IMG/VR virus record: IMGVR_UViG_3300024509_000033 | Span: 1-34,826 of that record | DNA length: 34,826 nucleotides | Direction: 5' to 3' (one strand) | From: a virus | Part shown: positions 14,399 to 22,703 of the stretch, piece after piece | Position numbering within the stretch: position 1 is the first letter of the stretch | Layout: the number at the start of each line of letters is the position of its first letter | The notes under the pieces: generated by a model | The model's input: only the letters and a program-made list of their open reading frames with translations | Databases searched by the model: none | What the model was told of the DNA's origin: nothing | Position numbers and translations under genes: made by a program

Positions 14399-17300
14399 AT
14401 GCATTTCAGCAAAAAACCATCGAGAATACAAGATCAAGATGATTTTGTAGGAGTTCCCGCTTCTGGACAAGTAATTAAGTTCGATGGAACTAATTTTGTT
14501 CCAGGCGTAATTACTGGTTCACAAGGTTTTCAAGGAAATCAAGGAACGCAGGGTTCACAGGGTTCGCAAGGAAATCAAGGAAATCAAGGGTTTCAAGGCG
14601 AACAAGGAATTATAGGTGTTCAAGGTTCTCAGGGTTTTTCATTTGGTTTTTCTGAATCTTTATCAACATTAACAAAAACAATCGGATTAAAAACATTAGT
14701 AATTTCTAATATATTATCATTTAGGGCTGGCGTAAGAGTAAGAATAGTTGACATTACTAATAATGATGATTTTTTAGAAGGAAAAGTAACTTCTACAAAT
14801 CCAGTAACAAATGAAATAACTGTAGATGTTGATTATGTAACAGGAACTGGAAGCGCAAGTATATGGGATGTTAATATAACAGGCGAGCTTGGCTATCAAG
14901 GCTATCAAGGTATAAATGCCCCATCAATTAAATATATATATAGCACTTCTATCTCCGGTGTTCCAACACCATCTCAGTTAAGATTCAACAACCTCACTAT
15001 ATCTTCTGCAACAACATTAAGTTTAAGTGCTTATGATATTAATGGAAATGAAGTTCATGAGATATATAGTCTTTTTGACAATTCTACAAATTCTACAAAA
15101 TCAATATTGTTTATTCAATCAATAACAAATCCTTCAAAGTTTACAGTATTTAAAATAACATCTTCTACTACAGTTAATGGAACATATGGTTCTTTTAATG
15201 TTTCTCATGTTCAATCTAGTGCTGGGTTTTCTTTAATCGCAAATGAATTAATTTCTGTATCTTTTGTTTTAGTTGGCGATCAAGGTTTTCAAGGTTCGCA
15301 AGGTTTTCAAGGGTTGCAAGGAAATCAAGGGTTTCAAGGTAATCAAGGATTTCAAGGTAGACAGGGTTTTCAAGGAAACCAAGGTAGCCAAGGTTTTCAA
15401 GGGAATCAAGGTTCTCAAGGTAGTCAAGGATCTCAAGGATCTCAAGGAAACCAAGGATCTCAAGGAGAACAAGGCAATCAAGGATTTCAAGGTTTTCAAG
15501 GTAACCAAGGAATACAAGGCTCACAAGGAATACAAGGTTCACAAGGTTATCAAGGAAATCAAGGATTTCAAGGAAACCAAGGTATTCAAGGTAGTCAAGG
15601 ACAGACTGGAGCAGGAGTTACCATACAGGGATCTGATACTTGGGAAAATATATTTAATAATGAAACTTCTGGTGCTGTACTTGGTGATATGTGGCTACTT
15701 ACATCAACAGCACAAGGAACTGCTTCTCAAGCATGTCCAAATCCATCTAATGGTTCCGCTGCAATAGGTGACGGTGTTGTTTATACAGGATCAAGTCCTG
15801 TTTATTGGCAAAATGTTGGTCCTATTAAAGGATCTCAAGGACAACAAGGATTTCAAGGTAACCAAGGTTTTCAAGGGTCGCAGGGTAACCAAGGTAATCA
15901 GGGTCTTCAAGGCAACCAAGGGTTTCAAGGTAACCAAGGAAATCAAGGTAATCAAGGATTTCAAGGGAATCAAGGTTTATTAGGAAATCAAGGATTACAA
16001 GGCGAGCAGGGTTTTCAAGGAGAACAAGGATCACAGGGTAATCAAGGTTTTCAAGGGGAACAAGGATCACAAGGTGATCAGGGTTTTCAAGGAGAACAAG
16101 GATCACAAGGTGATCAGGGTTTCCAAGGGGAACAAGGTTCACAGGGTGATCAAGGCAATCAAGGTTTCCAAGGGGAACAAGGATCACAAGGTGACCAAGG
16201 TTTCCAAGGAGAACAAGGGTCACAGGGTGATCAGGGTTTCCAAGGGGAACAGGGATCACAAGGTGATCAAGGTAATCAGGGTTTCCAAGGTGAACAAGGG
16301 TCACAGGGTGATCAAGGTAACCAAGGTTTCCAAGGGGAACAGGGATCACAAGGTGACCAAGGTAACCAAGGTTTTCAAGGCGAACAAGGGTCACAAGGTG
16401 ACCAAGGTAACCAAGGTTTCCAAGGAGAACAAGGGTCACAGGGTGATCAAGGTAACCAAGGTTTTCAAGGGGAACAGGGATCACAAGGTGATCAAGGTAG
16501 TCAGGGTTTCCAAGGGGAACAAGGTTCACAAGGTGAACAAGGTTTTCAAGGAAATCAAGGTGGCCAAGGATATCAGGGATCAACTGGTAGCTTTGGTGGC
16601 GTAACAGTTGAATATAAAATAGACACAAATAATTACTCAATCAACGACCCAGGTGACAATTATATAAGATTTAATAACGCTTCTCTTGCATCAGCTACGC
16701 ATGTTATAATTGATGATAATCCAAATAATGCAAACATAGATCTTTCGCTATTCTTAAATACAATCTCTGCTTCAACAAGCACTATAAAAGGTCATTTTAA
16801 ATTATCTAAGAAAAATGACTCTACAGTATTTGCACTTTATACTATAAGCAATTCCTCAGAAGAAGAACCTAGTTTTTTTGATGTTACAATTTCTTATTTA
16901 TCTGGAAGCGGAACATTTTCTAATGATGATGAAGTATTACTTACTTTTGCAAGAACTGGAGATAAGGGCGATTCTGGATATCAAGGATTCCAAGGTAACC
17001 AAGGTTTTCAAGGTACTCAAGGATCACAGGGCAATCAAGGCAACCAAGGTTTACAAGGAAGTCAAGGATTACAGGGTAATCAAGGTTTTCAAGGAAACGC
17101 CGGTGTTAGTGGCGGTTTAGTTTTATTTTTTGATACTACCGGTGGATCATATCCGCAAACTGGAGAATTATTAACGAGTGTAAATGCCGGAACACAAACC
17201 ACAATTACAACTGGTAGTTTAAATATAGCAAATAATTATTTGGTTGGAACATTTACGACTCAAGTTGGCGCTTTAACTTCAACAGTTATAACTTCTGGTG

Positions 17301-20300
17301 TTTGGGAATTAAATTTATATGCACTTTCAAGCACTACTGGCCAAGTGCCGACTATGCATTATGGTATTTATTATGTAGATTCAGATGGCACAAGCAATGA
17401 AACACTAATTATACAAGGTTCATCTTCATCAGCTTCTGCTATTTTAACAACTCAATCATTAGTAGTTTCAGATCTCGTTGTTCCTGCTACAATTTTGCCA
17501 GATTTAACTAAAAGATTGAGAATAAAAATATATGTAAATATAAGACAAAATAATAGTTCTGCCACTTTTGAGTTTCGTGATAATACTCAAACGCATATTC
17601 ATACAACTTTAGTTTCTAATCCAGCAACAGGTCCGCAAGGTTATCAAGGATTGCAAGGACAACAAGGATCACAGGGGCATCAAGGTAATCAAGGTTTTCA
17701 AGGTATACAAGGTTCACAAGGTTCACAAGGTAACCAAGGTTTCCAAGGGCAACAAGGATCACAGGGTAACCAAGGTAATCAAGGTTTTCAAGGGGAACAA
17801 GGGTCACAGGGTGATCAAGGCAATCAAGGTTTCCAAGGTGAACAAGGGTCACAGGGTGACCAAGGTAACCAAGGTTTCCAAGGTGAACAAGGGTCACAGG
17901 GTGACCAAGGTAACCAAGGTTTCCAAGGTGAACAAGGGTCACAGGGTGACCAAGGTAACCAAGGTTTTCAAGGTGAACAAGGTTCACAGGGTGATCAAGG
18001 TAGCCAAGGTTTTCAAGGTGAACAAGGTTCACAAGGTGATCAAGGCAATCAAGGTTTCCAAGGATCACAAGGCCCAGAAATATTTGATTATTTAGGATCT
18101 TATAATAATGGAGTTACCTATTCAGTAGGTCAAGCAGTTACATATGATGGTTCTTTATATGTAATGACAGTTTATATTGGTGCAGCTGGATATATTCCAC
18201 CATCATATCCATCTAATTGGCAGTTAGTTTTAAGCAAAGGTGACCAAGGTTCACAGGGTTTTCAAGGAAATCAAGGTTCTGGCTATCAAGGCAGTCAAGG
18301 AAGTCAAGGTAGTGTAGGTCTTCAAGGTTATCAAGGAGCTTCTATAACAGGACCACAGGGAAGTCAGGGAAGTCAAGGTACAACTGGCGCTACTGGTGCT
18401 GGTGGAGCATTAGGTTATTGGGGATCTTTTTGGTCTACACAAGATCAATTTATAACTACAGCAAATACAGAATATCTTATAACCTACAACAATTCAGACG
18501 CTGATAATAATGGAGTTAGTGTAGTATCTAATTCAAGAATAACATTTGCTTATTCTGGTGTTTATAGCATTATATTTTCTGTACAGTTAGTTAATGCTAA
18601 TGTTCAAATACAAGACGCTAGTATATGGCTTAAAAAGAATGGTTCAAATGTATCTGATACTGATAGCAAGTGGAGTGTTGTAGAAAGCCATGGTGGAACT
18701 GATGGTCATGCTATTGGAACAGTTAATTTTGTTTTAAAACTTAATGCTGGTGATTATCTAGAACTAGCTTGGCAAGCAACTAATACTGATGTTTCTTTAC
18801 AATATGTAGCTGCTGCTTCTCCTGCCCCAGCAATTCCAAGTATTATATTAACAGCTACTCAAGTTTTATATACTCAAGTTGGCCCACAAGGTTATCAAGG
18901 CAACCAAGGAAACAATGGGTCACAAGGTTATCAGGGGTTAACTGGACCTCAAGGAAATCAAGGGTATCAGGGCAATACTGGCTCGCAAGGCAACCAAGGA
19001 AATAATGGGGTACAAGGTAGCCAAGGCTATCAAGGAAATACAGGCTCTACTGGTTCACAAGGCAATCAAGGATATCAAGGTAATACTGGATCACAAGGGT
19101 ATCAAGGATATCAAGGTGCTACTGGATCACAAGGAAATCAAGGTGCAACTGGACCACAAGGTAGTCAAGGATCTATTGGATCACAGGGTAATCAAGGCGC
19201 AACTGGATCACAGGGTAGTCAAGGTTCTACTGGGTCACAAGGAAATCAAGGTGCGACTGGATCACAAGGTAGTCAGGGGTTTCAAGGAAATCAAGGTATT
19301 CAAGGACTAAGAGGTTTTCAAGGATATCAAGGTTTTCAAGGCGTTCAAGGTTCCCAAGGATTTCAAGGCAGTCAGGGGGATCAAGGATCTCAGGGCGATC
19401 AAGGTTATCAAGGAGATCAGGGTAGTCAAGGTGATCAAGGTAGCAATTCATCTCCTGGAGGTTCTCAATATTATTTCCAATATAATGATGGCGCTGGATC
19501 TTTTGCTGGTGCTGTTGGATTAGAATATCAGGCAACTTCTGGAATTGATACCGGAGCTTATGCAACATCAGCAAGTCAAACACCATTAGGAATATTTGGG
19601 GCAAACTCACAAACTGCCAACTTATTAGATTTTAGAAATTCTACTGGAGCTACCACTTATTCTTACTTTGATTATACTGGAAGATTTGTATCAAATCTTG
19701 CAAATAATGCATCTGATGGCGGAGGACAAATTTATCTAGATGGTTCTGGTGGAAATAGAATAGATTTTGGCGCTAATGGATATGCTGCGCCGTCATTCAA
19801 TACAAGAAGTTCTGGAACAAAAATAGTCCTATGGCCAGAAGTTTCCTCTACAACAGTAGATTATGCACTTGGTATAGAAATGAATACCTTGTGGTTTTCT
19901 ATTCCAACTACAACTAATTATTTTAAATGGTATGCCGGAACAACTAATATAGCTACCTTAGAAGCAAATGGATCTTTTAGTATTAATGGATTTATTTCTG
20001 CTGGAGCAAATGCAACTACAAGATCTTTAACAGGAAGTGCGTTTGCTTTATCAAGTGGAGCATTTTCATCTGCCGGAGATGCACAATCAAGAACCGTGAC
20101 TTTAAGATGTTCAACTACCAATGGAACCCAGACAGTAATGACTTCTGATGGATCGGCGCAAGACACATATAATCATTTGTCATTACCTAATGATACAACT
20201 TATGCATTTTCTGCATTAATAGTTGCTAGAAGAACAGATGCAAATGATGAATCTGCTGGTTGGAAGATTGAAGGAGTTATTGATAGAAATGCTACTGCTG

Positions 20301-20476
20301 GAACCACAGCTTTAGTTGGCAGTATAATTATAACTACAATAGGTGGAGATAGTTCTTGGTCTGTTGATGCTGTAGCAGATACTGCATACGGAAGTTTAAA
20401 AATACTTGTTACTGGAGAAGCGTCAAAAACAATAAGATGGGTAGCAAAAGTTGATACAGTTGAGGTAACAGGCTAA
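14399..20476 (+). CDS. Giant mosaic collagen-like fibre protein (Gly-X-Gln)
   Basis: A 2025-aa virion fibre. The N-terminus has GQVIKFDGTNFVPG, a common fibre attachment module. Collagen-like blocks of Gly-X-Gln triplets lie at about 38-83, 293-405, 478-727, 858-902, 1078-1224, 1280-1340 and 1495-1682. Between them sit globular modules: two related beta domains (174-292 and 730-857, the second ending ARTGDKG), a GDMW...W domain (404-477), a beta domain ending THIHTTL (903-1077), a chitin-binding-like CBM5/12 module (1225-1279), and a C1q/TNF-like jelly roll (1340-1494, YSGVYSIIFSVQL). The C-terminal 340 residues form a tail-fibre domain (AFSALIVARRTDANDESAGW). Almost no Pro is found in the triplets. 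It probably forms a long trimeric fibre for cell binding. The start has only a weak GGA upstream, 3 bases after the sulfotransferase stop. Confidence 0.85.
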   Translation: MHFSKKPSRIQDQDDFVGVPASGQVIKFDGTNFVPGVITGSQGFQGNQGTQGSQGSQGNQGNQGFQGEQGIIGVQGSQGFSFGFSESLSTLTKTIGLKTLVISNILSFRAGVRVRIVDITNNDDFLEGKVTSTNPVTNEITVDVDYVTGTGSASIWDVNITGELGYQGYQGINAPSIKYIYSTSISGVPTPSQLRFNNLTISSATTLSLSAYDINGNEVHEIYSLFDNSTNSTKSILFIQSITNPSKFTVFKITSSTTVNGTYGSFNVSHVQSSAGFSLIANELISVSFVLVGDQGFQGSQGFQGLQGNQGFQGNQGFQGRQGFQGNQGSQGFQGNQGSQGSQGSQGSQGNQGSQGEQGNQGFQGFQGNQGIQGSQGIQGSQGYQGNQGFQGNQGIQGSQGQTGAGVTIQGSDTWENIFNNETSGAVLGDMWLLTSTAQGTASQACPNPSNGSAAIGDGVVYTGSSPVYWQNVGPIKGSQGQQGFQGNQGFQGSQGNQGNQGLQGNQGFQGNQGNQGNQGFQGNQGLLGNQGLQGEQGFQGEQGSQGNQGFQGEQGSQGDQGFQGEQGSQGDQGFQGEQGSQGDQGNQGFQGEQGSQGDQGFQGEQGSQGDQGFQGEQGSQGDQGNQGFQGEQGSQGDQGNQGFQGEQGSQGDQGNQGFQGEQGSQGDQGNQGFQGEQGSQGDQGNQGFQGEQGSQGDQGSQGFQGEQGSQGEQGFQGNQGGQGYQGSTGSFGGVTVEYKIDTNNYSINDPGDNYIRFNNASLASATHVIIDDNPNNANIDLSLFLNTISASTSTIKGHFKLSKKNDSTVFALYTISNSSEEEPSFFDVTISYLSGSGTFSNDDEVLLTFARTGDKGDSGYQGFQGNQGFQGTQGSQGNQGNQGLQGSQGLQGNQGFQGNAGVSGGLVLFFDTTGGSYPQTGELLTSVNAGTQTTITTGSLNIANNYLVGTFTTQVGALTSTVITSGVWELNLYALSSTTGQVPTMHYGIYYVDSDGTSNETLIIQGSSSSASAILTTQSLVVSDLVVPATILPDLTKRLRIKIYVNIRQNNSSATFEFRDNTQTHIHTTLVSNPATGPQGYQGLQGQQGSQGHQGNQGFQGIQGSQGSQGNQGFQGQQGSQGNQGNQGFQGEQGSQGDQGNQGFQGEQGSQGDQGNQGFQGEQGSQGDQGNQGFQGEQGSQGDQGNQGFQGEQGSQGDQGSQGFQGEQGSQGDQGNQGFQGSQGPEIFDYLGSYNNGVTYSVGQAVTYDGSLYVMTVYIGAAGYIPPSYPSNWQLVLSKGDQGSQGFQGNQGSGYQGSQGSQGSVGLQGYQGASITGPQGSQGSQGTTGATGAGGALGYWGSFWSTQDQFITTANTEYLITYNNSDADNNGVSVVSNSRITFAYSGVYSIIFSVQLVNANVQIQDASIWLKKNGSNVSDTDSKWSVVESHGGTDGHAIGTVNFVLKLNAGDYLELAWQATNTDVSLQYVAAASPAPAIPSIILTATQVLYTQVGPQGYQGNQGNNGSQGYQGLTGPQGNQGYQGNTGSQGNQGNNGVQGSQGYQGNTGSTGSQGNQGYQGNTGSQGYQGYQGATGSQGNQGATGPQGSQGSIGSQGNQGATGSQGSQGSTGSQGNQGATGSQGSQGFQGNQGIQGLRGFQGYQGFQGVQGSQGFQGSQGDQGSQGDQGYQGDQGSQGDQGSNSSPGGSQYYFQYNDGAGSFAGAVGLEYQATSGIDTGAYATSASQTPLGIFGANSQTANLLDFRNSTGATTYSYFDYTGRFVSNLANNASDGGGQIYLDGSGGNRIDFGANGYAAPSFNTRSSGTKIVLWPEVSSTTVDYALGIEMNTLWFSIPTTTNYFKWYAGTTNIATLEANGSFSINGFISAGANATTRSLTGSAFALSSGAFSSAGDAQSRTVTLRCSTTNGTQTVMTSDGSAQDTYNHLSLPNDTTYAFSALIVARRTDANDESAGWKIEGVIDRNATAGTTALVGSIIITTIGGDSSWSVDAVADTAYGSLKILVTGEASKTIRWVAKVDTVEVTG
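15275..15617 (+). repeat. Collagen-like coding block, Gly-X-Gln triplets
   Basis: A long run of 9-bp GGN-NNN-CAA/CAG codon triplets coding Gly-X-Gln, with X mostly Phe, Asn, Ser, Glu or Ile. It is irregular at the DNA level with no long perfect unit. It forms the second rod segment of the 2025-aa fibre and ends in GQTGAG before a globular module. Confidence 0.85.
16010..16540 (+). repeat. Tandem array A: thirteen 36/45-bp units in the fibre gene
   Basis: Thirteen in-frame units each begin GGTTTYCAAGG and code GFQGEQGSQGDQ (36 bp) or the same with an extra GNQ/GSQ triplet (45 bp). The order of lengths is 36,36,36,45,36,36,45,45,45,45,45,45,36. Units differ mainly by silent changes. Alternate units share variants such as GGGGAACAGGGATCACA versus GAACAAGGGTCACAGG, suggesting a higher-order unit of about 90 bp in the second half. 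It is coding sequence, not a CRISPR array. Confidence 0.92.
17783..18052 (+). repeat. Tandem array B: six 45-bp units, three identical
   Basis: Six in-frame 45-bp units code GFQGEQGSQGDQG(N/S)Q. The three central copies (17828-17872, 17873-17917, 17918-17962) are identical over all 45 bases including silent sites. Flanking copies differ at a few wobble positions. The unit matches those of array A closely. Perfect silent-site identity points to recent duplication or gene conversion. Confidence 0.92.
18881..19446 (+). repeat. Collagen-like coding block with mixed triplets
   Basis: About 62 Gly-X-Y triplets after the C1q-like module. Unlike earlier blocks, many Y positions are Thr, Ser or Asn (GAT, GNT, GST, GNN), mixed with Gly-X-Gln. 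Short units around GSQGNQGATGSQG recur in 19120-19270. It is the last rod segment before the C-terminal domain of the 2025-aa fibre. Confidence 0.85.
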
Positions 20477-21387
20477 TGGCTATAGCAATTAACAATAAAA
20501 CAGCAGTTATATCTGGCGTAAATTCTTTAACCGATTCGACTGGTGGCTCTTGGGTTACTAATACTGCTTCTGGCAGACTTACACTAGAAAGCGGAGTGCC
20601 AGTATCCACTTCTGATCAGACAAGCAAAACAACAATCTATTACACACCATATAATGGTGATCGTATCAGTCTTTATGATGGAACTAATTGGTCTACTTAT
20701 ACATTTACGCAACGGTCTTTGGCTTTAGGAACTCTTATATCAGCTAGAAACTACGATGTTTTTTTGTACAACAACGCCGGAACGCTAACTCTAGAATTAA
20801 CAGCGTGGACTAATGATACAACGAGGGCCACATCATTAACCATGACCAACGGTGTGTATTTAAAAACAGGTGCATTAACTAGAAGATACTTGGGAACAAT
20901 TCGCACGACTTCTACCACTACTACGGAAGATTCTGCAACCAAAAGATTGGTTTGGAATTTTAATAATAGAGTTTCCAAGAATATTTATGTTTACGAGACT
21001 ACTGGTGCTTGGACTTATACTACAGCAGCTTGGAGATACGCCAATAATAATTCAAATAACAAAATAGAATTTGTAGCCGGAATTGCTTTAGATTCAGTAT
21101 CTTGCAACTTAACTGTAAATACTTATGCAACAACGGCCATTTCTGCTTATTATCCAAGTGCTGCTTTAAATACAACTTCAGGAATACCAACTTATACTTC
21201 AAGTGGCCAAGGCTATGCCACCGGAACTTTGACTTGGTTTCATCAAAGGCATAGCAATATGAGTTCTATGCCACAAACTGGCTATAATTATATCGCATGG
21301 CTTGAATACTCTGGTAGTGCAACAGGAACTATAAATGTTGCTGGTGCAAACGAGGCAAGTAAAATGTTGGGAGTGTGGATATGTTAA
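20476..21387 (+). CDS. Tail fibre/receptor-binding-type structural protein
   Basis: A 303-aa beta-rich protein, starting in a TAATG overlap with the stop of the giant fibre gene. The core carries RLTLESGVPVSTSDQTSKTT, YYTPYNGDRISLYDGTNW and RNYDVFLYNNAGTLTLEL, followed by RRYLGTIRTTSTTTTEDS and KRLVWNFNNRV. This series is a module I recognise from many phage tail-fibre or tail-spike proteins of environmental phages. Trp/Tyr-rich strands run to the C-terminus. No signal peptide or catalytic motif is seen. It likely attaches to or caps the fibre encoded just upstream, and the overlap suggests coupled translation. Its exact place in the virion is unknown. Confidence 0.72.
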   Translation: MAIAINNKTAVISGVNSLTDSTGGSWVTNTASGRLTLESGVPVSTSDQTSKTTIYYTPYNGDRISLYDGTNWSTYTFTQRSLALGTLISARNYDVFLYNNAGTLTLELTAWTNDTTRATSLTMTNGVYLKTGALTRRYLGTIRTTSTTTTEDSATKRLVWNFNNRVSKNIYVYETTGAWTYTTAAWRYANNNSNNKIEFVAGIALDSVSCNLTVNTYATTAISAYYPSAALNTTSGIPTYTSSGQGYATGTLTWFHQRHSNMSSMPQTGYNYIAWLEYSGSATGTINVAGANEASKMLGVWIC

Positions 21388-21905
21388 TATATTTATCTAC
21401 CTTATCTGAATCCATTTCAAAAGTATGCCCGATAGATGGAATTGGGGATTTAGGAAATGGGAATTTCAGAATTGATTATAAAGAAGAAGCCACAGATGAG
21501 CAGAAACAAGCTGCTCAGGAAGTTGTTTCTCAATGGCCATTTGAAAAAGCAAAGCTGGAAAAACTGGCTCAAATTGATGACGAATGGGGCCAAACCATCG
21601 CTCAAGGTTGGAATTCTGGACAGGGCGTTTTGGGCATATCCGCAGAAGATGTAGCCCTTTTATCGGCAAATTTTGCCATGGCAAAAGAGGCATCGAATTT
21701 AGGCTATCCAATACCACCAATTATTACTCTAGATAATCAAGAAATTGTATTTCCTGATATTCAGTCAATGACTATTTTTATGTTGCAGTATGGGGCATTT
21801 AGAAGCAATGTTTCTAAAATTTTTGCTGCAAAAAGAAGAGCTGTACAAAATGCTTCTACTATTGAAGAAATTTTATCAATTACAACCATAGAACCAGAGG
21901 TTTAA
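21381..21905 (+). CDS. DUF4376-like fibre-associated protein
   Basis: A 174-aa protein using ATG 21381 after GGGAG. A GTG two codons upstream is an alternative. The start overlaps the preceding fibre gene by 7 bases. After a short N-terminal beta segment (NGNFRIDYKEEATDEQK), it has a helical middle with EWGQTIAQGWNSGQGVLGIS and DVALLSANFAMAKEASNLGY. Then comes a C-terminal QSMTIFMLQYGAFRSNVSKI region. This helical layout with a central Asp/Trp-rich part resembles proteins placed after tail fibres, some of which aid fibre assembly. It could be a chaperone or a minor virion protein. The family assignment is tentative. Confidence 0.5.
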   Translation: MLIYLSTLSESISKVCPIDGIGDLGNGNFRIDYKEEATDEQKQAAQEVVSQWPFEKAKLEKLAQIDDEWGQTIAQGWNSGQGVLGISAEDVALLSANFAMAKEASNLGYPIPPIITLDNQEIVFPDIQSMTIFMLQYGAFRSNVSKIFAAKRRAVQNASTIEEILSITTIEPEV

Positions 21906-21906
21906 A

Positions 21907-22218
21907 ATGTTAATTAATGCAAGCACTCCAGTACAAATTCCAGCATCCGAAGCAATCGTTTATAATAACTGGGTCATTAAACAAATGACTTTTGTTGGTG
22001 AGGGTATAACTCGCCCCGCTCAGGCTAGAATTATATTTCAGCGTGGAAAGAAAAATGAGGATGGTACTTGGATTCTTTCTGACAAGCCGGAACATACCAT
22101 AACCATGAATATAGATGATATTTATGCAGAAGCTGCTGCTGATACAGAGGTGGCTCAAGCTGTAGGTATGTTTTTATACGCAATTGATAAAATTGGTAAA
22201 ACTAAGGGCGTTCTCTAA
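21907..22218 (+). CDS. Small protein of unknown function, fibre region
   Basis: A 103-aa protein one base after the previous stop codon. It begins with a short beta-rich part (VQIPASEAIVYNNWVIKQMT), has a charged loop around RGKKNEDGTWILSD, and ends with a helix (YAEAAADTEVAQAVGMFLYA). It has no signal peptide or transmembrane segment. The AGAGG in the end of the upstream gene serves as ribosome site. The ATG start and the operon context make it a real gene, but I recognise no family. A minor structural or fibre-assembly role is possible from position only. Confidence 0.6.
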   Translation: MLINASTPVQIPASEAIVYNNWVIKQMTFVGEGITRPAQARIIFQRGKKNEDGTWILSDKPEHTITMNIDDIYAEAAADTEVAQAVGMFLYAIDKIGKTKGVL

Positions 22219-22260
22219 TGGTGTATTAATTAGCGTAACAAATCACTCGGAGAATAGAAA

Positions 22261-22551
22261 ATGAGCGAAACATTTATAACTTTAGTAGAAAGATTTGGTG
22301 TTTCTTTTTCATTTTTAGTATTTTTTGTATGGTGTGCTTATAAATCTGGGATGTGGCTAGGCGAAAAAGTCATATTGCCAATGCAAGAAAGACACATAGA
22401 GTTTTTAAATAAGTTAGAAGAAGGAATAGATACTGTAGTTAATACTCAGAATAAAAGCCTTGAAATACTTAATCAAGTATTATTAAATACAAGAGAAATA
22501 CAAGCTCTTAAAAGACAGGTAAGGGAAGAACATGAACCAGCAAGAAGTTAA
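22261..22551 (+). CDS. Small membrane protein with coiled coil, holin-like size
   Basis: A 96-aa protein with one hydrophobic segment at about 11-29 (FGVSFSFLVFFVWCAYKSG). It is followed by a long amphipathic helix (about 45-88, EFLNKLEEGIDTVVNTQNKS) ending in charged residues. This layout, one membrane helix and a cytoplasmic coiled coil, resembles XhlA-type or other small phage membrane proteins linked to lysis. No endolysin gene is found in the window, so a lysis role is not shown. The ribosome site CGGAGA is upstream within the 42-base gap after the previous gene. The next small ORF starts 20 bases inside its 3' end. Confidence 0.6.
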   Translation: MSETFITLVERFGVSFSFLVFFVWCAYKSGMWLGEKVILPMQERHIEFLNKLEEGIDTVVNTQNKSLEILNQVLLNTREIQALKRQVREEHEPARS

Positions 22552-22693
22552 TTTTGAAATATTAATTAATCAAGGTATTGTACAGGTTTCAGAAACTCCG
22601 ATGCTTACGGAGTATATAGTTTTTGGAAAAACAAATTCTTATTCAACTTGCTCAACTAGTTTTGAAAATAAAGAAATAAAGTTAATCCAATAA
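22532..22693 (+). CDS. Small 53-aa protein of unknown function
   Basis: A short ORF starting MNQQEVNFEILINQGIVQVS and ending ...KEIKLIQ. It has an alternating beta-type pattern and no membrane segment. The ATG follows AGGGAAGA by two bases and overlaps the upstream gene by 20 bases in another frame. Its stop is 10 bases before the next gene, so it fills what would otherwise be a gap. This spacing and the ribosome site support it as a real gene. No family is recognised. Confidence 0.5.
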   Translation: MNQQEVNFEILINQGIVQVSETPMLTEYIVFGKTNSYSTCSTSFENKEIKLIQ

Positions 22694-22703
22694 GGAACAA
22701 AAA

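Noticed and set aside
15825-16640. Long minus-strand open frame over the collagen-like array (271 aa)
   Set aside because: The regular GGN-NNN-CAA codon pattern keeps other frames free of stops. The product is a low-complexity Leu/Gly/Asn repeat mirroring the sense repeat, with no ribosome site. The same holds for the frames at 17616-18068 and 15216-15542 and for the Lys/Val-rich plus-strand shadows.
16010-18052. Regularly spaced repeats that might suggest a CRISPR array
   Set aside because: Units are direct, contiguous, in frame and coding, with no unique spacers and no cas genes nearby.
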